Shown here: one piece after another, positions 16,153 to 24,600 of the stretch | How positions within the stretch are numbered: the first letter of the stretch is position 1 | Layout: the number at the start of each line of letters is the position of its first letter | Assembly: GCA_944326705.1 (NCBI GenBank) | Contig: CALVEY010000008.1 | Span: 1 to 64,000 of the forward strand | Direction: 5' to 3' | Source: an uncultured Mucispirillum sp. | GTDB lineage: Bacteria > Chrysiogenota > Deferribacteres > Deferribacterales > Mucispirillaceae | DNA: 64,000 bases | Translations under genes and position numbers: made by a program | The notes under the pieces: model-generated | Databases searched by the model: none | What the model was told of the DNA's origin: nothing | The model's input: only the letters and a program-made list of their open reading frames with translations

Positions 16153-17190
16153 ATGATTTTTGGAAAAAAACCACGAATGATGGCAAAATTTAAAAAACAT
16201 TATGATAGACATAAAAATAATAACTTTATTGGGGGGGGGCAAAAAGAATTTGTGCCATGGGGCTTTACTCTAAATTATGATAACAAATGTAATTTTAAAT
16301 GTCAGCATTGTTTTACAAAATCATCTCTTGGTGATTTTGGTAAATCAACATTATCTCTTGAAGATGTAAAAAGTCTTGCAGACCAGGCAGATGAATTAGG
16401 CTGTTTTGAAGTAGATATTCAAGGTGGCGAGCCTTTAATGAATAAAGACTTATTTAACATATTAGAAGCTGTAGATACCTCAAGATTTTATACATATCTT
16501 ACTTCTAATGGCTGGTTTATGACTGAAGAAATGGCAAAAAAATTAGCTGAGGCTGGTGTTGATAGAGTATTGATTTCAATAGACAGTTTCACACCAGAAG
16601 AACATGATAAGTTCCGTGGTAAAAAAGGTGCATATGAAAGAGCTATGCAGGCTATGAAGTATATAAAAGATGCAGGTATGAGAGCATTTTTTTCTGTTAC
16701 TATTGGCAATTATAATGCACAAAGCAAAGAGCTGGAAGATTTTACAAAGTTTGCAGCAGCAAATAAATATGGTTTAATTTTCAACTGTGCTTCTCCATCT
16801 GGTGCATGGAAAGGTCATTATGATATGATGATGAGTGAAGCTGATACGAAAAAAGTTGAAGAATTAAGGGCAAATAACCCAGAAATTATAAGAGACTTAT
16901 GGAATATTTTAGATAATAATGATTTAATTGTAGGCTGTCCAGCAGTAAACTTTTTCTATGTAAATCCTTATGGTGATGTGCTGCCATGTGTATTTATGCA
17001 TACATCAATGGGAAATATAAAAGAAAAACCGTTAAAAGATATACTAATGCATGGCTTTGAATTTGAACAGTTAAATAAATTAAGTCCGAAATGCTTAACA
17101 GGTGAAAATATTGATTTTGCAAAAAAATACTTAAATCAAGAAACTTCTGTTATGCAGCCTATGATGATTGATGAATTTTTTAAGGCATAA
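16153..17190 (+). CDS. Radical SAM/SPASM-like enzyme with G9 tract, probably phase-variable
   Basis: The 345-residue protein has the radical SAM cluster motif CNFKCQHC (Cys46, 50, 53), a GGEPLMNKDLF motif near residue 95 and a shortened SPASM-like C-terminus (CPAVNFFYVNPYGDVLPC, then GNIKEKPLKDIL and a further Cys). A G9 run at 16231-16239 encodes Gly27-29, before the catalytic motif. The gene is in frame as sequenced; one G fewer meets TAA at 16271, one more meets TGA at 16278. Twelve bases separate it from luxC. Substrate unknown; a peptide or carrier-bound group is possible. Confidence 0.85.
   Translation: MIFGKKPRMMAKFKKHYDRHKNNNFIGGGQKEFVPWGFTLNYDNKCNFKCQHCFTKSSLGDFGKSTLSLEDVKSLADQADELGCFEVDIQGGEPLMNKDLFNILEAVDTSRFYTYLTSNGWFMTEEMAKKLAEAGVDRVLISIDSFTPEEHDKFRGKKGAYERAMQAMKYIKDAGMRAFFSVTIGNYNAQSKELEDFTKFAAANKYGLIFNCASPSGAWKGHYDMMMSEADTKKVEELRANNPEIIRDLWNILDNNDLIVGCPAVNFFYVNPYGDVLPCVFMHTSMGNIKEKPLKDILMHGFEFEQLNKLSPKCLTGENIDFAKKYLNQETSVMQPMMIDEFFKA
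16231..16239 (+). repeat. G9 homopolymer tract in the radical SAM gene
   Basis: Nine consecutive G in an otherwise AT-rich gene, codon-aligned as GGG GGG GGG. Only one other run of this length occurs in the window (in hsdS). Such tracts are classic sites of slipped-strand phase variation. Confidence 0.85.
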
Positions 17191-17199
17191 AGGTATATT

Positions 17200-18105
17200 A
17201 TGAATAAATATCAAAGATTAATGAAATTAAAAGAGCAGTTAAAGGCAAACCCTATGACAATAGGTATTAGTACTCAGATTGATATGCTTCAGGAAAGATA
17301 TGGTGACGAATATCTTGCTGTTTCTGAAAGTCTTCTAAAACTTATTGAAGATTTAGGGTATGATACATTTGAACAAGCAAAGCATTATATGGTTGATTAT
17401 ATAAAAGGAATGATGAAATTTCTCCAAAAAGGCTCTTACAGTAATGGCACTTATGAAGAAATTCAAGAAGCTGTATATGATAATGAAGAAAAAATGCTTA
17501 ATATTTATCTGCCAGGACTTATTTTAGCACATGCAGTTACTATACTTGTTTATACAAAATGCCATTTATTTTTTAATGGATTTTTAAATAAAATAAAACC
17601 AGGAGCAGTAGGTGTTGATGTTGGTTTTGGAGAAGGTTTTTACCTTCTTGAAATAATGGAAAATATAAAAGACAGTAAATGTTATGGATTTGACATAAGT
17701 GCCCATTCATTAAAATTTGCTCCAAGATTATTTAAGCAGGCAGGTATAGATGAAAAAAGATATACACTTTCTCTTGGTGATATAAGGAAAAATCTTCCAC
17801 TTGAAGATAACTCTATGGATTTTGCTGTTATTGCAGAAGTAATTGAACATATTACAAATCCAGAAAATGCATTAAGTGAATTATCAAGAGTTCTTAAAAA
17901 AGATGGTCTCTTATTTTTATCAACAGTTAAAGACAGCAACCATATGGACCATATAACCAATTTTCCATCATCTGAGTATGTAGAAGAAATGATTGAAAAT
18001 GCAGGCTTTAAAGTTATGGCAAAATCTATACAAAGAAATCAAGATGATTTTCCAGACTCTAAAGATATAAGTGTTGGTTTAGCTTATGTTTGTAAAAAAA
18101 TATAA
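17200..18105 (+). CDS. SAM-dependent methyltransferase, first of a tandem pair
   Basis: The 301-residue protein has about 115 residues of helical N-terminus followed by a class I methyltransferase core: VGVDVGFGEGFYLLEIM near residue 136, YGFDISAHSLKFA near 162, AVIAEVIEHITNPENAL near 210 and a post-motif strand LLFLSTV near 236. It shares its unusual helical N-terminus with the next gene (AVYDNEEKMLNIYLPGLILAHAV versus TVYDDEKYMVPYMWAAILIYAF), so the pair arose by duplication. An O- or N-methyltransferase acting on the island's product is likely. Confidence 0.8.
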   Translation: MNKYQRLMKLKEQLKANPMTIGISTQIDMLQERYGDEYLAVSESLLKLIEDLGYDTFEQAKHYMVDYIKGMMKFLQKGSYSNGTYEEIQEAVYDNEEKMLNIYLPGLILAHAVTILVYTKCHLFFNGFLNKIKPGAVGVDVGFGEGFYLLEIMENIKDSKCYGFDISAHSLKFAPRLFKQAGIDEKRYTLSLGDIRKNLPLEDNSMDFAVIAEVIEHITNPENALSELSRVLKKDGLLFLSTVKDSNHMDHITNFPSSEYVEEMIENAGFKVMAKSIQRNQDDFPDSKDISVGLAYVCKKI

Positions 18106-18123
18106 ATTTTAAGGTGTTATATA

Positions 18124-19026
18124 ATGAACGAAGGAAAGAAATTTTTAGACAGTCTTATGAACTCTGTTAAAATGGTAGGCGTTGGAGCAAAAGATGTATG
18201 TGATAAACATGATAAAGATTGTTCCTGGCTTTTAGACCCGCTTGCCAGATGGAGTGAAAAAGCATATGGAGAAGAAATTTTCTTATCAACTGCAAAAGGT
18301 TATGCAGAATACAGTATTAATGTATCAAGAGCCCAGGCAATTTATGAAAAAAATGGTAAATATATGCCAGAACTGCTTGATACTATAAAAGCTACTGTCT
18401 ATGATGATGAAAAATATATGGTACCATATATGTGGGCTGCTATTTTAATATATGCTTTCTGGCCATCTATGGTTTCTCACATTCCTTTTTTTAGAGATGA
18501 GTTTTTAAATAATGTTGCAGAAAATGGCAAGGTATTAGAACTTGCATGTGGACATGGTGTATTAGGATTATTAGCAGCTGATTATAGAAAAGATATTCAT
18601 GTTGATGGTCTTGATATTAGTGCACCAGCAATCAATATTGCAAATAAACTGTTAGCCGCTTCTGGTATGCAGGATAGAGTATCGTTTCAAGTAAAAGATG
18701 CTCTTGATTTAAGCAAGGCTTCAGAAGGTGGTTCATATAAAGGTATTATTGCGGCTATGCTGGCAGAACATTTAGAAAACCCTAAAATATTATTTAAAAT
18801 TCTTAAACATCACTTAGCAGAAGATGGTATTATTTATTTTTCTACTGCATTAGAATCTTTTCAAAAAGACCATGTATATGAGTTTAATAATGAAAGTGAA
18901 CCTATTTTAATGGCAGAAGAAGCTGGACTTCGTGTTGAAAAACTAATAAGCTGCAGCAGTAAAACAAATACAAGGCCAACAAGATTTAATCCAAGAGCGA
19001 TGGCTATGATTTTGAGACACAAATAA
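18124..19026 (+). CDS. SAM-dependent methyltransferase, second of a tandem pair
   Basis: The 300-residue protein is a paralogue of the preceding gene. The SAM motif is VLELACGHGVLGLLAADY near residue 138, then VDGLDISAPAINIANKL near 160 and IIAAMLAEHLENPKIL near 203. It ends the operon; a terminator-like hairpin follows at 19073-19105. The N-terminal 110 residues are probably a substrate-recognition domain shared with its neighbour. Two methyltransferases acting in series would fit a di-methylated acyl or sugar product. Confidence 0.8.
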   Translation: MNEGKKFLDSLMNSVKMVGVGAKDVCDKHDKDCSWLLDPLARWSEKAYGEEIFLSTAKGYAEYSINVSRAQAIYEKNGKYMPELLDTIKATVYDDEKYMVPYMWAAILIYAFWPSMVSHIPFFRDEFLNNVAENGKVLELACGHGVLGLLAADYRKDIHVDGLDISAPAINIANKLLAASGMQDRVSFQVKDALDLSKASEGGSYKGIIAAMLAEHLENPKILFKILKHHLAEDGIIYFSTALESFQKDHVYEFNNESEPILMAEEAGLRVEKLISCSSKTNTRPTRFNPRAMAMILRHK

Positions 19027-19042
19027 ATTCTAATTTTTTTAC

Positions 19043-19071
19043 TTGACAAATCAATTAAAGTTATATATAAA
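19043..19071 (+). promoter_or_regulatory. ffh promoter
   Basis: Near-consensus TTGACA (19043-19048), 17-bp spacer, TATAAA (19066-19071), 65 bases before the ffh start codon. Confidence 0.75.
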
Positions 19072-19072
19072 G

Positions 19073-19105
19073 AATATCCCTGATTATTTTTAGGGATATT
19101 TTTAT
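19073..19105 (+). terminator. Hairpin between the accessory island and ffh
   Basis: A 9-bp stem AATATCCCT / AGGGATATT (19073-19081 with 19092-19100) is followed by TTTAT. It could terminate the upstream operon. It also sits at the start point of the ffh promoter, so it may form at the very 5' end of the ffh transcript. Confidence 0.55.
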
Positions 19106-19135
19106 ACAAAAGAATAGGACGCAGGAGATTGAAAC

Positions 19136-20491
19136 TTGTTTGCGGATTTAAATGAAAAGCTTTCCGGCGTTTTTAAACGCTTAAAAGGGGAAGCCCGCAT
19201 TAGTGAAGCGAATATTGCAGAAGCTGTTAAACAGGTTCGCATGGCTTTACTTGAAGCGGATGTTAACTATAAAGTTGTGAAATCATTTGTATCAGGAGTG
19301 CAGGAAGCTGCTCTTGGTGAATCTGTTATTAAAAGTGTATCTCCAGCTCAGCAGTTTATCAAAATTGTCCATGATAATCTTGTGGAAATCCTTGGCGGTA
19401 AAGATTATGAGCCGTCACTTCCATTACAGCCTATACCACCTACAATAATAATGCTTTCAGGTTTACAAGGTTCTGGTAAAACTACAAGTGCAGGTAAGCT
19501 TGGCAGATATTTTGCCAAAGATGGTAAAAATGTATTATTAATTGCAGCAGATATTTACAGACCTGCAGCTATTGACCAGCTGGAAGTTTTAGGTAAAAAT
19601 TTAAATATAGATGTATATTCAGATAAATCTTCAAAAGATGCAGTTAAAATTGCCCGTGACGGCTTAGAGTATGCAAAAAAAGCTGCAAAAGATGTTGTGA
19701 TAGTGGATACTGCAGGCAGGCTTCATATTGATGAAGAACTTATGCAGGAAGTGGAAAATGTAAAAAAAGCAATAGCTCCACATTATACATTCTTTGTTGC
19801 TGATGCTATGACAGGTCAGGATGCAGTTAATGCTGCAACAGAATTTAATAACCGTCTTGAAGTAACTGGTGTTATTTTAACAAAAACAGATGGTGATGCA
19901 AGAGGCGGTGCAGCACTTTCAATTAGATATGCAACAGGCAAGCCTTTAATGTTTATAGGTACTGGTGAAAAGCCTGATGAATTTGAGCTTTTCCACCCAG
20001 ATAGAATGGCTTCCCGTATTTTAGGTATGGGGGATATTGTATCTCTTGTTGAGCGTGCTCAGGAAGTTATTGATATAGAAGAAGCTGAAAGTATGGCAGA
20101 CAAGATTAAAACAGGTCTTGACTATAACGACATATTAAAGCAGTTTTCTATGATGAATAAAATGGGCTCTCTTGAAAGCATATTAAAAATGATACCAGGG
20201 CTGCCAAAAATAAGCAGTGCAGATATTGACGAAAGCCGTATTAAACGCACACAGGCTATCATATACAGTATGACAAAAAGGGAGCGTACAAAACAGGATG
20301 CTTTAAATGGCAGCCGTAAAAAGCGTATCGCACGCGGTGCTGGTGTTTCTGTTAATGAAGTTAATAAGTTAATAGACCAGCTTACTAATATGAATAAGAT
20401 GATGAAAAAAGTAAGCCGCAAAGTTGGCGGCAAAACGCCAGATATGAATATGAAAGATTTGGCAAAAATAATGAAAGGTATGAAGTTCTAA
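19136..20491 (+). CDS. ffh: Signal recognition particle protein Ffh (SRP54)
   Basis: TTG start at 19136 with AGGAG 8 bases upstream (451 residues). It has the N domain, the GTPase G domain (LSGLQGSGKTTSAGKL near residue 105, DTAGR near 188, TKTDGDARGG near 246) and a methionine-rich M domain (MMNKMGSLESILKMIPG and MTKRERTKQDALNGSRKKRIARG) that binds 4.5S RNA and signal sequences. It leads the conserved group ffh-rpsP-khpA-rimM-trmD-rplS. Confidence 0.96.
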   Translation: MFADLNEKLSGVFKRLKGEARISEANIAEAVKQVRMALLEADVNYKVVKSFVSGVQEAALGESVIKSVSPAQQFIKIVHDNLVEILGGKDYEPSLPLQPIPPTIIMLSGLQGSGKTTSAGKLGRYFAKDGKNVLLIAADIYRPAAIDQLEVLGKNLNIDVYSDKSSKDAVKIARDGLEYAKKAAKDVVIVDTAGRLHIDEELMQEVENVKKAIAPHYTFFVADAMTGQDAVNAATEFNNRLEVTGVILTKTDGDARGGAALSIRYATGKPLMFIGTGEKPDEFELFHPDRMASRILGMGDIVSLVERAQEVIDIEEAESMADKIKTGLDYNDILKQFSMMNKMGSLESILKMIPGLPKISSADIDESRIKRTQAIIYSMTKRERTKQDALNGSRKKRIARGAGVSVNEVNKLIDQLTNMNKMMKKVSRKVGGKTPDMNMKDLAKIMKGMKF

Positions 20492-20531
20492 GAACTTTGT
20501 AATATAGATAAGAACGAGTGAAGTTTACGAG

Positions 20532-20575
20532 AGCTGTTTTTCCCGCCAGAGTAGGAAGGAAAAAGAAAAACAGCT
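20532..20575 (+). promoter_or_regulatory. Hairpin between ffh and rpsP
   Basis: A perfect 11-bp inverted repeat AGCTGTTTTTC / GAAAAACAGCT (20532-20542 with 20565-20575) encloses a 22-nt loop. It has only a weak T run downstream, so it could be a processing or attenuation site in the ffh-rpsP leader. A second small palindrome ATAGACT-AA-AGTCTAT lies at 20623-20638 just before the rpsP ribosome binding site. Confidence 0.45.
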
Positions 20576-20656
20576 TTGGAAAATTTTTAATAAAAATTAA
20601 ATAAATTAAATTAAAAGAAAAAATAGACTAAAGTCTATATAATTTAGGAGGCATAA

Positions 20657-20935
20657 GTGGCAACAAAAATTAGACTGATGCGTATGGGTCGTAAAAAACG
20701 TCCTTTCTACCGTATAGTAGTTGCAGATTCAAGAACAAGACGTGATGGCGCTTTTATCGAAGTTATCGGTACATATAACCCATTACCAAATGAAACTGAA
20801 TTAAAAATTGATGAAGAAAAAGCATTAAAATGGTTATCAGTAGGTGCAATTCCAACTGATACAGCTAAAAGCCTTATGAGCAAATTAGGCATCATTAAAA
20901 AATTTGCAGAAAATAAAGTAAAAGCTGGAAAATAA
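20657..20935 (+). CDS. rpsP: 30S ribosomal protein S16
   Basis: 92 residues with the S16 pattern [18 protein letters not shown] at the N-terminus, [15 protein letters not shown] near residue 28 and a hydrophobic [16 protein letters not shown] segment. GTG start at 20657 with an AGGAGG ribosome binding site. Confidence 0.97.
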   Translation: MATKIRLMRMGRKKRPFYRIVVADSRTRRDGAFIEVIGTYNPLPNETELKIDEEKALKWLSVGAIPTDTAKSLMSKLGIIKKFAENKVKAGK

Positions 20936-20937
20936 GT

Positions 20938-21168
20938 ATGAAAGAATTAGTTAATTATATTGTTACATCAATAGTAGAATTCCCTGAACAGGTTAAAATT
21001 GAAGAAGGGGAAAATGATAAAGGTAAAGTATTAAAACTCTATGTTGCTGAAAGCGATTTAGGTAAAGTAATTGGCAAACAGGGAAGAACAGCAAAATCTA
21101 TCCGTTCTATATTAGCTGCAGCTTCTGCTCGCAAAGGCGAACGCTACGGTTTAGAGATTGTTGAATAG
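20938..21168 (+). CDS. khpA: KH-domain RNA-binding protein KhpA
   Basis: 76 residues with the single KH motif VIGKQGRTAKSIRSIL near residue 41 (GxxG loop GKQGR). KhpA forms a dimer with KhpB/Jag (here encoded at 62177-62869) and binds RNA. It starts 2 bases after rpsP. Confidence 0.93.
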   Translation: MKELVNYIVTSIVEFPEQVKIEEGENDKGKVLKLYVAESDLGKVIGKQGRTAKSIRSILAAASARKGERYGLEIVE

Positions 21169-21189
21169 TTACTTATCAGCAGGTATTAT

Positions 21190-21705
21190 ATGAAGTTTAT
21201 TTCCATAGGCAGAATAGCGGGTACTTACGGGCTTGAGGGTGAGCTTAAAATTAAGCCGAATACAAGCCATCCTGAACTTTTTGGCCAAATGGAATTTTTA
21301 TTATTAACTCAAGATAATGAGTTAAAAAGGTCTTTGAAAATTGAAGATATAAGAGAGCATAACAATCTTTTGATTGTCCGCCTTAAAGGAATTGCTTCTG
21401 AAAGTGATGCTGCAAAGCTGAAAGGCTTACATGTATCTATTACTGAAGATATGCTGCCAAAAGCAGATGATGATGAAGTTTACTGGTTTGAAATAGAAAA
21501 CCTTCCAGTAGTAACATCAGATAAAAAAGAGATTGGCAGGCTTATAGATGTTATGGAATCAGGCTCAACTGATATATTTCGCATAGCATTGCAGGATGGC
21601 AGATATGCGCTTATATCTAATAATAAAGACCATGTGCTTGAAATAAATACAGATGATAAATATGTAGTTGTATCAGAACAGGGGTTAGTATATGAAGACT
21701 TATAA
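21190..21705 (+). CDS. rimM: Ribosome maturation factor RimM
   Basis: 171 residues. The N-terminal RimM beta barrel begins ISIGRIAGTYGLEGELKIKP, and a C-terminal PRC-barrel contains YWFEIENLPVVTSDKKEIGRLIDVMESGSTDIF. It helps assemble the head of the 30S subunit around S19. The last 14 bases overlap trmD. Confidence 0.94.
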   Translation: MKFISIGRIAGTYGLEGELKIKPNTSHPELFGQMEFLLLTQDNELKRSLKIEDIREHNNLLIVRLKGIASESDAAKLKGLHVSITEDMLPKADDDEVYWFEIENLPVVTSDKKEIGRLIDVMESGSTDIFRIALQDGRYALISNNKDHVLEINTDDKYVVVSEQGLVYEDL

Positions 21706-22984
21706 TGTAATAACTATTTTTCCTGAGATGATAGAGTCTGTATTCAAGCAGGGGGTTATATCAAAGGCTGTAGAAAAAGGAATTATCAGCATTAACCCTG
21801 TTAATTTAAGGGATTATGCAGAGGGCCGCCATTTAGTTACTGATGATTATCAGTATGGTGGTGGAGCAGGGCTTGTAATGAAGCCAGAGCCTATATGTGA
21901 AGCTGTAGCTGCTCTTAAAGAAAAATCAGATACCTTTGTTGTGCTTTTAGACCCACGAGGTGTAAAATTTGACCAAAAGGCAGCTGAAAAATTTGCCACA
22001 GATTATGATAATATAACATTTATCTGCGGCAGATATGAAGGAGTAGATGAGCGTGTAAGGCAGCTTGTTGTAGATATGGAGCTGTCACTTGGTGATTTTA
22101 TACTTACCGGTGGTGAGTTTGCTGCAATCACTGCAATAGATTCCATTGCCCGTTTAGTCCCGGGGGTTCTTGGAGATGAAACAAGTGCAGATGATGAGTC
22201 ATTCACTACGGGGATGCTTGAGTATCCACACTATACACGCCCAGTTGAATATAAAGGCTTAAAAGTGCCTGAAGTGCTTACTCAGGGCAACCATGCAGAA
22301 ATTTTAAAATGGCGCAGGGAGCAGTCCTTAGAGATTACGCGCAAAAACAGGCCGGATTTATTAGATATTTCTCTGCAAGATATAGAAAGCAGAAAAAAAA
22401 TATGTGCAGAACAGAAACGAGGTTTAAGTAAAAAACTTAAACTAAATGTTGCTTTAATGCACTATCCAATGAGAGATAAACAAGGGGATATAGTTGCAAC
22501 AGCTATAACAAACTTAGATTTGCACGATATTTCCCGCAGCTGCACTACATACAGTGTTGAAAAATATTATGTAATAACACCTATTGAGGCCCAAAGGGAG
22601 ATAGCTTCAAGAGTTATAAATCACTGGATGGATGGTTTTGGCTCTACTTATAACCCTAACAGAATGGAGGCTTTTTCTCACACTGAGATAAAGGAAAGTT
22701 TTTCTGAAAGTATACTTGATATTGAAAAACGCCACAAAAAGCGTCCATTAATTGTAGCAACAACTGCTAGACCTGACAGGGCTACAATTACAGCAAAGCA
22801 TTTAGGTGTTATAGCTGAGCAGCAGCCGGTTTTATTAATATTTGGTACAGGCTGGGGCTTTGCTGATGAAGTGCTTGAAACAGCAGATTATATTGTGGAA
22901 CCTATTGAAGGGGTTGGAGAATTTAATCACTTATCAGTCCGCAGTGCTGTTGCAATACTTCTTGATAGAATTACAGAAATATAA
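21692..22984 (+). CDS. trmD: tRNA (guanine37-N1)-methyltransferase TrmD fused to a second RNA methyltransferase domain
   Basis: The 430-residue protein is far longer than TrmD (about 240). Residues 1-235 are a complete SPOUT Trm[15 protein letters not shown] near residue 51, [13 protein letters not shown] near 110 and [13 protein letters not shown] near 133. From about residue 250 follows a domain of the SAM-dependent RNA methyltransferase type PF09936: [32 protein letters not shown], then [17 protein letters not shown] and [11 protein letters not shown]. In related phyla this domain is often a separate gene between trmD and rplS. The fused reading frame has no stop at the junction. Confidence 0.92.
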   Translation: MKTYNVITIFPEMIESVFKQGVISKAVEKGIISINPVNLRDYAEGRHLVTDDYQYGGGAGLVMKPEPICEAVAALKEKSDTFVVLLDPRGVKFDQKAAEKFATDYDNITFICGRYEGVDERVRQLVVDMELSLGDFILTGGEFAAITAIDSIARLVPGVLGDETSADDESFTTGMLEYPHYTRPVEYKGLKVPEVLTQGNHAEILKWRREQSLEITRKNRPDLLDISLQDIESRKKICAEQKRGLSKKLKLNVALMHYPMRDKQGDIVATAITNLDLHDISRSCTTYSVEKYYVITPIEAQREIASRVINHWMDGFGSTYNPNRMEAFSHTEIKESFSESILDIEKRHKKRPLIVATTARPDRATITAKHLGVIAEQQPVLLIFGTGWGFADEVLETADYIVEPIEGVGEFNHLSVRSAVAILLDRITEI

Positions 22985-23004
22985 CATATTTCAGGAGGAA
23001 TAAA

Positions 23005-23361
23005 ATGAAAAACAAAATCATCGAGGCGGTTGAGTCAGAATATATGGCAAAAGAAGTGCCATCATTCCGCTCAGGCGATACTGTTCGTGTAAACTTCCGC
23101 ATCGTAGAAGGTAACAAAGAGCGTGTTCAACCTTATGAAGGCGTTGTTATCAGAATCCATAGAGGAGGCGTAGGCAGCACTTTTACAGTTCGTAAAATTG
23201 TTGGTGATGTTGGTGTTGAAAGAACTTTCCCATTATATTCACCAAGAATAGACAGCATTGAGCTTAAAAGAACTGGTCGTGTTCGCAGGGCTAAACTTTT
23301 CTATCTCCGTGCATTACGTGGTAAAGCTACTCGTATTAGAGAAAGGAAAAAAGGTTTCTAA
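23005..23361 (+). CDS. rplS: 50S ribosomal protein L19
   Basis: 118 residues with the L19 signature: [42 protein letters not shown]-like region near residue 74 and the basic C-terminus [24 protein letters not shown] site precedes the ATG. It follows trmD, as in most bacteria. Confidence 0.96.
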   Translation: MKNKIIEAVESEYMAKEVPSFRSGDTVRVNFRIVEGNKERVQPYEGVVIRIHRGGVGSTFTVRKIVGDVGVERTFPLYSPRIDSIELKRTGRVRRAKLFYLRALRGKATRIRERKKGF

Positions 23362-23402
23362 TATTATATTAGGGAAAATAAGGGAAAATTTAATGTTTTC
23401 TC

Positions 23403-23431
23403 TTGACAATGTTTAATATTTTATTTAAAAA
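23403..23431 (+). promoter_or_regulatory. Candidate rplM-rpsI promoter
   Basis: A perfect TTGACA (23403-23408) followed after 17 bp by TAAAAA (23426-23431), 31 bases before rplM. The -10 box is poor. Confidence 0.5.
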
Positions 23432-23462
23432 AATCTAACGAATGAATGAGGATTTATAAACT

Positions 23463-23894
23463 ATGAAATCAACATGGGCTAAACCAGGTTCCTTTGAACA
23501 AAAATGGTATCTTTACGATGCAGAAAATGTTATCTTAGGTAGACTGGCTTCTAAAATTGCTATGACCCTTATGGGAAAAAACAAACCTATCTATACACCA
23601 TCTATAGATACTGGTGATTTTGTTGTTGTTGTTAATGCAGATAAAATAGCTACAACAGGTAAATTTAAATCAAGAGATAAAAAATATTACTGGCATACAG
23701 GCTATCTTGGCGGTATTAAAGAACGTTCTTATGCAGAAATGATGGATAGATGTCCTGAAGAAGTTCTTCGTCTTGCAGTAGAAAGAATGCTTCCTAAAAC
23801 TCGTCTTGGCCGTAAAATGATAAAAAAATTAAAAATCTATGCAGGTGCAGAGCATCCTCATGCAGCTCAAATGCCTGTAAAAGTAGAAATGTAG
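23463..23894 (+). CDS. rplM: 50S ribosomal protein L13
   Basis: 143 residues with [25 protein letters not shown] at the N-terminus, a [19 protein letters not shown] segment and the C-terminal [21 protein letters not shown]. It is paired with rpsI, the universal rplM-rpsI arrangement. Confidence 0.97.
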   Translation: MKSTWAKPGSFEQKWYLYDAENVILGRLASKIAMTLMGKNKPIYTPSIDTGDFVVVVNADKIATTGKFKSRDKKYYWHTGYLGGIKERSYAEMMDRCPEEVLRLAVERMLPKTRLGRKMIKKLKIYAGAEHPHAAQMPVKVEM

Positions 23895-23907
23895 GAGGAG
23901 TTTGAAG

Positions 23908-24297
23908 ATGTCTAACTATAACTACGGAACAGGTAGAAGAAAAACATCAGTTTCCCGCGTTTTTATTAAACCAGGAAAAGGTGATATTAAAATCAATAAC
24001 AAAACACTTGAAGAATACTTTGAGCGTATGACACTTCGTCAAATCGTATTACAACCACTTGCATTATTAAATCAAGAAGGTAAATTCGATTTATACATCA
24101 CAGTAGCAGGCGGCGGTAAATCTGGCCAGGCTGGTGCTGTTCGTCATGGTCTTGCAAGAGCTTTAGAGCAATTCAACCCAGAATTCCGTTCTGAAATGAA
24201 AAAAGCAGGCTTCATGACAAGGGATTCTCGTATGGTTGAAAGAAAAAAATACGGGAAACCAAAAGCAAGAAAAAGCGACCAATACTCAAAACGTTAA
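23908..24297 (+). CDS. rpsI: 30S ribosomal protein S9
   Basis: 129 residues from the ATG at 23908, chosen because GGAGGAG ends 7 bases upstream; an in-frame TTG at 23902 is too close. S9 signature [19 protein letters not shown] at the N-terminus, [20 protein letters not shown] near residue 70 and the conserved C-terminal [24 protein letters not shown] pattern ending in the P-site-contacting KR. Confidence 0.97.
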   Translation: MSNYNYGTGRRKTSVSRVFIKPGKGDIKINNKTLEEYFERMTLRQIVLQPLALLNQEGKFDLYITVAGGGKSGQAGAVRHGLARALEQFNPEFRSEMKKAGFMTRDSRMVERKKYGKPKARKSDQYSKR

Positions 24298-24419
24298 TCG
24301 CAGCGGGTATTCGCTTTTACGATATTTCATATCCTTGCCCTATATGTTTTATTATTCCTCTTGTAAAATATACAATGGGGCGGGGCATAATAGTAAAAAT
24401 ATCACTGTTTACATATATT

Positions 24420-24450
24420 ACGCCATTTGCTTATGCAGGTGGCGTTTTTT
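24420..24450 (+). terminator. Terminator of the rplM-rpsI operon
   Basis: Stem ACGCCA / TGGCGT (24420-24425 with 24440-24445), with possible extra GC pairs in the loop, followed by six T. Confidence 0.8.
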
Positions 24451-24538
24451 ATTTATTTTGTTATTTATATTTTAAAAGTTATGTGTTCCACATTTTTTAT
24501 TATCATGTAAAAAATAAGTGTATTTTCTTATAAAATGC

Positions 24539-24567
24539 TTGCAATTTATATATATTACATATATTAA
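24539..24567 (+). promoter_or_regulatory. Promoter of the TPR protein gene
   Basis: TTGCAA (24539-24544), 17-bp spacer, TATTAA (24562-24567), then GGAG 9 bases before the ATG at 24601. Confidence 0.45.
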
Positions 24568-24600
24568 TTAAAGATTATATTACTATGTGGAGAAAAATTA

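Larger units (their letters stand above)
24298..24600 (+). other. Intergenic region without a gene
   Basis: The region holds a weak imperfect hairpin around 24338-24378, the rpsI terminator at 24420-24450 and the promoter at 24539-24567. Short open frames here lack a ribosome binding site and I see no tRNA or coding signal. Confidence 0.5.

Noticed and set aside
24236-24475. Open frame after rpsI
   Set aside because: Starts inside rpsI in another frame, lacks a ribosome binding site and runs through a terminator.
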